This document shows positions 57,300 through 64,000 of a stretch of DNA of 64,000 nucleotides, piece by piece. The position numbers and the translations under genes were made by a program. Numbering within the stretch: position 1 is the stretch's first letter; every line of letters begins with the position of its first letter. The DNA is from Muscardinus avellanarius (taxonomy: Eukaryota > Chordata > Mammalia > Rodentia > Gliridae), in assembly GCA_963383645.1 (NCBI GenBank), contig OY726557.1, positions 127,930,603 to 127,994,602 on the forward strand. The letters run 5' to 3'. The notes beneath the pieces are model-generated. The model was not told the origin of the DNA. It ran no database searches and saw only the letters and a program-made list of their open reading frames with translations.

Positions 57300-57503
57300 C
57301 TATAGGGGATGGAACTCAGGGGCATTCTACCTCTGAGCTATAACCCTACCTCTATTTTTTATTTTTTATTTTTAATTTTTAAAACAGGGTCTCACTGGTT
57401 TTCAAAGGGCCTCACTAATTAGTGGAGGCTGTCCACAAACTGCAATCCTCCTTCCTTAGCCTCCCAGAGGCTAGGATTGCAAGCATATGCTGCCATGCCT
57501 GGC
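57300..57503 (-). mobile_element. B1-dID SINE
   Basis: Antisense copy with ID-like 'ggatggaactcaggggcatt' and B1-like end 'catgctgccatgcctggc'. Confidence 0.88.
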
Positions 57504-57520
57504 TTATTGCCCCCCCCCCC

Positions 57521-57707
57521 CTTTTTGGTGGTACTGGGGTTCCTGGAAACCCTTCTACCTCCAGGCTACAATCCCAGACATATTTTTATACTTTTTTTTT
57601 TTTTAAATAGGGTCTCTTAAGCCGGTGCGGCTGGCTTTGAACCTGCGCAATCCTCCTGTCTCTGCCTCTCAAGCACTGGGATTACAAGCGTGTGCCACCA
57701 CGCCTGG
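57521..57707 (-). mobile_element. B1-dID SINE, palindrome subfamily
   Basis: Antisense, right after the previous SINE. The tattgccc on both sides marks the insertion. It has the shortened ID end ('ctggggttcctggaaaccc') and a worn hairpin (AAGCCGGT-gcg-GCTGGCTT). Confidence 0.9.
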
Positions 57708-57982
57708 ACATATTGCCCAATTTTAATCAAATTATTTATTTTGCTTTGCTATTGAGTTTCCTGAGTTCCTATACATTCTTTGTATTGTGACTGATCCATA
57801 GTTTGAAAAAATATTTTATCTTGTTTCTTAACTCTGGTAATTGTTTCCTTTCCTTTGGTGTTCTTTTTTATTTTTCTTGTTAGTTGGTAGAATAAATATG
57901 TCATTTTTTTTCTTTTGGCATCTTGTCTAAAATATCTTTGCCCATTCCAATATTCTGAAACATTTTTACTATGTTTTCTATT

Positions 57983-57992
<10 letters not shown>

Positions 57993-58032
<40 letters not shown>

Positions 58033-58051
58033 TGTGTGTGTGTGTGTGTGA
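57993..58051. repeat. (TG)n microsatellite at a SINE tail
   Basis: About 29 TG units with one TC interruption, abutting the tail of the next antisense SINE. Confidence 0.96.
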
Positions 58052-58245
58052 TACAGGATATTGAATCCAGAGGAATTCTACGTTCAAGCTACACCTCCAG
58101 CTTGACTTTTATTTCTTATTTGGAAGTAGGGTCTTGCCAGGTTGATGAGAATCTTACTACTTACTAAGGCTGCCATCGAACCTGGAATCCTTCTGTCTTA
58201 ACCTCCCAAGTCTTGAGATTACAGATGTGTGCTACCATGCCTCGC
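58052..58245 (-). mobile_element. B1-dID SINE, old
   Basis: Antisense copy with ID-like 'gaattctacgttcaagctac' and a B1-like end near 'gctaccatgcctcgc'. Confidence 0.82.
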
Positions 58246-58815
58246 TACTGTTTTTTTCTAGAAGCTTTGTATTTCCAGGTCTTACAATAGGTTTTATAAA
58301 TTTTCATATATTTGTATAGCTTTGAAGATTTTTCTTGTTATGGATGTCTAATTTTATTGCACTGTGATCAGAAAAGATACTCAATATAATTTTAATTTAA
58401 AAAATATTTTGACACTTTTTGGATCTATTGCATGGCCCATCTTGGAGGATGTTCCTTGAGTTAAAGAGAATAATGTACAGTTTCTAACTATTGGAAGGTA
58501 TATTGTATAAATATATGTTAGGTTCATTTGGACTAGGATAAAATTTTACTCTGATTTTTTTTAATTTTTATTTTCGTGGTAGATATTTTCACTGCTGGAA
58601 ATCAGGTTTCAAAGTCCCAGTAGTTATTGTGCTATATTTTATCTTTTTCTTTAGATATATTAATATTTTATTTGACTGCTATAATACTAGGTGCACAAAT
58701 AGTTAAAGTAATTATTTTCTCACTTTATTGAGCCCTTTATTATTATGTGATTACCTTCCTTGTCTCTGTTTACTGCTTTTGATTTAGTGTCTATTTTTAT
58801 CTTATAGAAGTATGA

Positions 58816-59041
58816 AGCCTAGTGTGGCGATGCACTCTTGTAATCACAGCATTTGGGAGGCTGAGGCAGGAGGGTCATGGTTAATAGGCAGTCTCAGTTA
58901 CTATTTAGTGAGGCACTTTGCATCTCAGTGAGACCCTGTTTCAAAATAAAGAATGAAAAAATAGGGCCGGGGGTGTGCTCAGAGCTAGAATACCCCTGGG
59001 TTCCATCCCCAGTGTGGCAAAAACAACAATAACAACAACAA
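58816..59041 (+). mobile_element. B1-dID SINE, 'cggacagcctcag'-related
   Basis: Sense copy with 'ggctgaggcaggagggtcat', an A-rich linker and ID half 'cccctgggttccatccccag', plus an AACAACA tail. Flanked by aagtatga on both sides. Confidence 0.9.
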
Positions 59042-59564
59042 AAGTATGACTACTCATTCTTTTAATTTCTATTTGAATGAACTACTTTATTTAATTTCTC
59101 CATTTTTAATTTATAAATGCCCTTAGAGGTGAAGTTTGTTCATGTAAACAGAATATAGTTCAATATTATTATTATTATTATTATTATCATTACCAATTCA
59201 ATTATTCTGTTTTTTAACTGGAGAATTTAATCCATTTACATATAAGATAATTATCTATAGGTAAGATCATACTACAGACATTTCATGACTTATTTTCTAG
59301 TTTTTTTCCTCGCTTTCTTACAGTCTTCCTTTGTGGTTAATTGACTTACTCTTGTAGTATGATTTAATGGCTTACTTATTATTTTTTACTTGTCTCTTAC
59401 AAATTTTTAACTTGTGGTTACCATGGAGCCCACCAAAAACATCTTTTGATTGTAACAAGCTATTTTGAAATAATAACAACATAAGGATAAGAAAGAAAAC
59501 AATAAAATGGTTAGAAAAAGTAAATTAAAATTCTGGATTTATCCTCAATTTCTACTCACATTTT

Positions 59565-60690
59565 TAATACAATTTTTTATTGAACATAAATGGTATACAT
59601 TTAAACTGTACTTTATGCCCTCTCCCCCCTGCCCCCATTATCCCTTCCCCCCTCCAACCAATGATTGCCCAGGGTAACCATGCCATTTTCATAATTTTAC
59701 ACATATTTGGATGTAGACCCTTACTCATCAATTTCAGCCTTCCTCCTCTCCTATCTTTCCATTCAAACTTTGCTGATATTTCCCCTCCATTATCTGGAGT
59801 CCCACTGGTATTCTCTATGTTCCCTAGTTTGGGCATATTAGAGGAAACATATGTACCTTCTCCTTCTGTGCTTGGCTAATCTCACTTAACATAATGCTCT
59901 CCAGGGCTTTCCATCTTCTTGCAAATGGTATGATTTTGTTCTTCTTTATGGCTGAATAGAATTCCATTGTGTGTATTTCCCAGAGTTTTGCAATGCATTC
60001 ATCTGTTGATGGAGATCTGGGTTGGTTCCATATTTTGGCTATTACAAATTGTGCTGCCATGAACATAGGTATGCATATGTTGCTATAGTTCTCTGATTTC
60101 AACCCCTTTGGAAAAATACCCAGGAGTGGTAGAGCTGGATCATAATGGTGGATCTATTCCTAGTTTTCTTAGGAATCTCCACACAGATCTCCATAGTAGC
60201 TGAACTGGTTTGCATTGCCACCAACAGTGTAAAAGAGTTCCTCTTTTCTCACATCCTCACCAGCATTTGTTGTTATTTGATTTCTTTATGCTTGCCACTC
60301 TGACTGGGGTTAGATGGAATCTCAGTGTAGTTTTGATTTGCATCTCCCTGATGGCCAGTGATGAAGAACATCTTTTCATGTATGTATTGGCCCTTTGTAT
60401 CTCTTCTTTTGTGAAGTGTCTATTTAGTTCATTTGCCCATTTCTTGATTGGGTTGTTTGTTTTGCTAGTGTAGAGTCTTTTGAGCTCTTTGTATATTCTG
60501 GATATTAGCCCCCTATCAGAGTGGTGGCTGGTAAAGATCTCCTCCCATTCTTTAGGCTTCCTCTTTAGGTTCTTGATGGTTTCCTTTGATGAGAAGAAAC
60601 TTTTTAGTTTGATGCTATCCCACTTGTTAATTCTTGCTTTAATTTCCTGAGCTTTGGAGGTTTTGAATGTTTGATATCTAATCGTACATA
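59565..60690 (-). mobile_element. LINE-1 3' end, lineage 2, antisense, nested
   Basis: Lineage-2 3'UTR, then the ORF2 C-terminus. The antisense frame 59,824-60,102 reads MAAQFVIAKIWNQPRSPSTD and continues through MEFYSAIKKNK to its end. Sequence runs on through ORF2 to about 60,690. It is a near-twin of 55,070-56,053 but extends farther 5'. Confidence 0.88.
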
Positions 60691-61056
60691 TTTCTGTATG
60701 TACTGTCTCTTAATGTAGTCATTATTATTTTTAATTGCTCTTCTTTTTTATTAAATATATAACTGATACATGCACCACATATAGATTTTATACTCGAAGT
60801 TTATCGGCATAGCTACTCTCACCTTGATTTTTATGGTTTCTGATGTTTTCTTATTACTTATTACCATTTATTTGTTTCAGGTTGGAGAAGTTATCTTTAA
60901 CATTGCTTACGGGAAAGGTCTGGTGGAGATACATTCTCTGAGCTTTTGTTTGTTTGTGTATGTCTTTTTCCTTGTTCATTTTTAGAGGATAGCTTTTCTG
61001 GGTACAGTATTCTTGGTTGGCAGATATGGTTTTCTTCAGTACTATGGAAATTCCAT

Positions 61057-61228
61057 AGCCAGGCGTGGTGCGCACGCTTGTAATCCCAGAATTCGGGAGG
61101 CTGAGACTGGAGGATCGCGGTTCGCGGACAGCCTCATCTACTACTTAGTGAGGCCCTCTGCAACTTAGGGAGACCCATATTCAAAATAAACAATAAAAAA
61201 TAGGGCAGGGGGTGTAGCTCAGAGGGGT
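61057..61228 (+). mobile_element. B1-dID SINE, 'cggacagcctcag' subfamily, 3'-truncated
   Basis: Sense copy starting agccaggcgtggtgcgcacg with ggttcgcggacagcctcat. It breaks off inside the ID half just after gtgtagctcagagg, without the B-box end or a tail. Confidence 0.88.
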
Positions 61229-61568
61229 GATTTAAATCTTATGGGTAACTTTGGGCTTCTTGTACCTTGATATTTTCTTGGAAACTTTTCTGTTGTTACC
61301 ACTTTGAATAAGCTTTCTATCTCTTTGGAATTCCCTTTCTCTTCAACACCAATAACACAAGTCACTCTTATAATGTTATCTCAAACATCCAGTAAGATTT
61401 CTTTCATCCTCCTTTTTATTCTTTTTTTATTCCTTTGCATATTTTCAAATAGCCCATGTTAGACCTCACTAATTCTTTTTATTTCTGTTTGATCTGCCCA
61501 GATGCGGATGTCTTTTATTGCATTTTAAATTTTGCTTAGCATATTTTAAGCTTAGTGATTTCTATTTG

Positions 61569-61572
61569 ATAT

Positions 61573-61603
<31 letters not shown>

Positions 61604-61604
61604 G
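61569..61604. repeat. (TTTA)n microsatellite at a SINE tail
   Basis: Nine TTTA units at the tail side of the next antisense SINE. Confidence 0.95.
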
Positions 61605-61802
61605 TAGTACTGGGGTTGGAACCCAGAGGCTTTCTACCTCTGGGCTATACTCCCAGACCTTTTTTATATTTTATTTGTTAACAGGGTCTCACTAGGTTAC
61701 TGAGAGCCTCACTAAGTAGCTGAGGCTGGCTTTGAATCTGTGCGATCCTCCTGTCTCAGCCTCCCAAGTGCGGGGATTACAAGCGTGCGCCACCACACCT
61801 GA
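61605..61802 (-). mobile_element. B1-dID SINE, standard subfamily
   Basis: Antisense copy with the full left half and ID-like 'ggttggaacccagaggcttt', flanked by tctatttgat on both sides. Confidence 0.92.
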
Positions 61803-61932
61803 CTCTATTTGATTTTTAAACAATTGCTTTCATCTGTATGCCAATTTTTTTCTCTTAAAATACTGATTTTTTAATGTTTTATATAATTTCATTGAGTTTT
61901 CCTAAAACGCATATTTTTCTTATTTGTTTTGT

Positions 61933-62112
61933 GCTACCGGGGTTAAACTGTGGGTTTCAAACTCACAGATTTTTTGTGAGCTATACCTCCTTTTTGTCTT
62001 TATTTGGAAATAGGGTCTGGCTAAGTTACCACACATTGCCCTCAAGTTTGTGATCTTCCTGTCTCAGCCTCCAAACTGCTGGGATTTTGGACATGTGCCA
62101 CTGCACTTAGCT
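61933..62112 (-). mobile_element. B1-dID SINE, old
   Basis: A diverged antisense copy with a worn ID half and B1-like 'ctcccaaactgctgggat'-type end ('ctccaaactgctgggatttt'). Confidence 0.75.
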
Positions 62113-64000
62113 AAAATACTCATCTTAAATTCTTTATCCAATATTTCTCCCATACTGGTTAGCTTGTTGGTTTCTGGAACCTCATTTTTTCAGTAGGTAG
62201 CAAATAGTTTTCTGAAAGCTCTTGATACTTGGTTGTGATATTGTGTGAGTATTGAAGTATTAGGTATTTACTCCAGTCTTTATAATGTGTGTGTATGTAT
62301 TTCTAAAAATTCTAAGCAAGCTGCTAATTTTCTCTGATTTGTAGTCACTTCCACTATTTCAGCACTATATGGCATCCTAAATCTAGGTTTGCCATGAGTC
62401 TGCAGTTGGTGTAACTTTTTTAGCACTGGAGGGCAATTCAAGTTCAGCTTTGTTCCAAATCCACAGATGGTATGTTTAACATGCCTGGGGGAACACCTCA
62501 AAAGGGAACTATACACCGCTGTGTCTCTTCCTGGGACTGGGGAAAACTCAGATCCCCCATACAGTCACTAGTCTATAATCAAGCACTATGGGGTTCCTTA
62601 TGGCTCTGAGAAGAGCCACTGTGCAAGGATTGGCCCAGGATTCCTACGTTATGTCACATAGTTGCTTTGTATCTTGAACCAATAGCCTGTCAAGACCAGC
62701 ACAGTAACAGGGTAGGTCCAAGATCCACAGTACTATCGCCTACCTACTACTGAGGTAGACTTGTGAGCCCAGACTGGTAAAACCATCCCAGGTAATGATC
62801 TTTGAAAAAAGAGTATGTTATACAGGTGACATATATCTGTCTCCCTTTGGTACTACAGGCTGTTCCTAAGACTCCATCTATGGTCTTTGGTCTGGAAATG
62901 GGAGCTATTAGAATCTCTCCCATGTTAGGTTTTACCATCTTGGCCCTAAGTTCCAAGGCAAGGTCCTATGCTAACTACCTTGCCCTACATTCTACAAAGA
63001 GAATCATGCTCTGCATTATGCTGGCTGAGATTTAGATAACATTGGTGAAAGCAGTCCCTTGGTCACTGAAGTTTATGTCTCACACCTGAGTGTCACCCAC
63101 AGCTGCCTGTACCATCCCAGATATACACCCAGTCTCACACTGCAATTGTGCGATATAGTTTGAAATGTGAGTCCTTCTCCCAAGGCTCAAGTCTCTATTT
63201 GGTGACACAATGGGTCTCTGTGGAGCACTGGCCTGAGGATAGTTGGGGCATGAGTGATGAAGACAGTTTCTTTACCACCAAGGATAAAACTAAGCTGTGT
63301 TTTACCCAAGTCTCACAGTGACAGTAACCTCCATAGCCTGAGAGTGAAGGATATTACCTCAAGTCTATACCAAAGCTGTCACTGATGTAGGCTAAAACAC
63401 AAGTCTGTCCCACTGGCATGCAAGTCTCCCAACTGACAATGAACAGTTCTTGAGGCTTCATCTGTAAGCTCTGGCCATGGTGTGGGGCCTTTGACTTCTG
63501 CCTGTGTTGGGTAGAAGGTCTTCCACTGAACTATAAAGCAAAGTCCTGTGCTAGCTTTATTCCTTGCTCCGCAGCACATAGTCTTTAACCCCTCTGCTTC
63601 TTGAGGTTGGGGGAGGAGTGACGGAGGCAGTCAGCCAACTTGTCAATATAATCCTAGCAGCTTAGTCTCTGAGCATCACCCGGAAAGGGTTTGGGTATCC
63701 TTCCTGACCCTGGACTTTGGATTCAGTATGGTGAATCTAGTGGGTTTCAAGTCTAAGGCCTGGACTTAATTCTCTCTTCCTCTTCCTAGTGATAAACATA
63801 TCTTTTCACATTGCACTGCTTTAAGGAAGGAGGGGTAAAATTCTTTCCTTCTTGGCTTCTTCAATGTGTCTTTTCTTTTTTTATACTAAAAACAGGCCTC
63901 ATGTTCTCTCACCTAGGTACCTTAGGTCTTATGGAATTATTTGTTATATGAACAACAAACAGTTCAAACTGATGTGTATTAGGGGAGATGGTTGCTGAAG
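62113..64000. other. No recognised feature; possibly an old LINE-1 5' region
   Basis: GC content rises slightly and sequence such as 'cacccacagctgcctgtacc' has the feel of an old LINE-1 5'UTR continuing from the antisense element to the left. I cannot match it to the two 5'UTRs in this window. No SINE, tandem repeat or exon is supported. Confidence 0.35.

Larger units (their letters stand above)
56601..61920 (-). mobile_element. Old antisense LINE-1, nested
   Basis: It runs in order from a 3' region and ORF2 C-terminal part (56,640-57,290), through the endonuclease-type region (58,260-58,720 and 59,050-59,560), to ORF1 antisense (60,700-61,050, 61,230-61,590). It is interrupted by six SINEs and by a younger lineage-2 LINE-1 3' end (59,565-60,690). 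No usable frame survives. Confidence 0.68.

Noticed and set aside
57521..57530. C homopolymer near 57,511-57,521 as a regulatory tract
   Set aside because: It is a single slippage-prone run at the junction of two SINEs with no other sign of function.

Overview
This is nuclear DNA from a mammal, almost certainly a rodent, and I find no host protein-coding exon in it. The main evidence is about 40 copies of a dimeric SINE. Its left half is 7SL/B1-like and its right half is a shortened tRNA/ID-like unit, which is the architecture called B1-dID. B1-dID is known from squirrels, dormice, beavers and some other rodents but not from mouse or rat. LINE-1 remnants of several ages, a Tigger-like DNA transposon and MIR/L2 relics complete a normal placental background. 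I cannot tell squirrel-like from beaver-like rodents by sequence alone.

Layout. Bases 1-13,300 are mostly single-copy, with a few SINEs, a Tigger-like element cut by two SINEs, MIR and L2 relics and two large microsatellites. Around 4,980-5,220 is a repeat-free patch that looks like a conserved non-coding element. Bases 13,331-20,479 hold one essentially full-length antisense LINE-1 with a perfect 14-bp target-site duplication; three SINEs later landed in it. Bases 22,560-40,000 are a pile of LINE-1 fragments, mostly antisense and mostly old, with younger LINE-1 3' ends and SINEs nested inside. Bases 40,000-47,050 are mainly single-copy with SINEs. Bases 53,470-62,100 are again antisense LINE-1 of two 3'UTR lineages with nested SINEs. 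The last 1.9 kb shows nothing I can name with confidence.

The most unusual part is 47,066-52,720. Two different composite, apparently non-autonomous LINE-1-derived elements lie there about 1 kb apart in the same orientation. The first has a LINE-1 5'UTR, a damaged ORF1, a block of much older antisense LINE-1 and then only the last ~150 bp of a LINE-1 3'UTR plus poly(A), all flanked by a short candidate duplication; its layout resembles a half-LINE (HAL1). The second has a GC-rich head, three ~173-bp direct repeats and a strict 50-bp GC-rich tandem array in which two monomer types alternate. A LINE-1 3'UTR-like end follows. That layout resembles the primate SVA/LAVA class of composite retrotransposons, and I know of no named rodent family with it.

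None of the ORFs in the window is a convincing host gene. The recognisable peptides all come from LINE-1 ORF1 or ORF2, and the other long ORFs are translations of simple repeats, SINEs or the tandem array. Repeat boundaries below were placed by eye and are uncertain by roughly 5-30 bp, more for old LINE-1 fragments.
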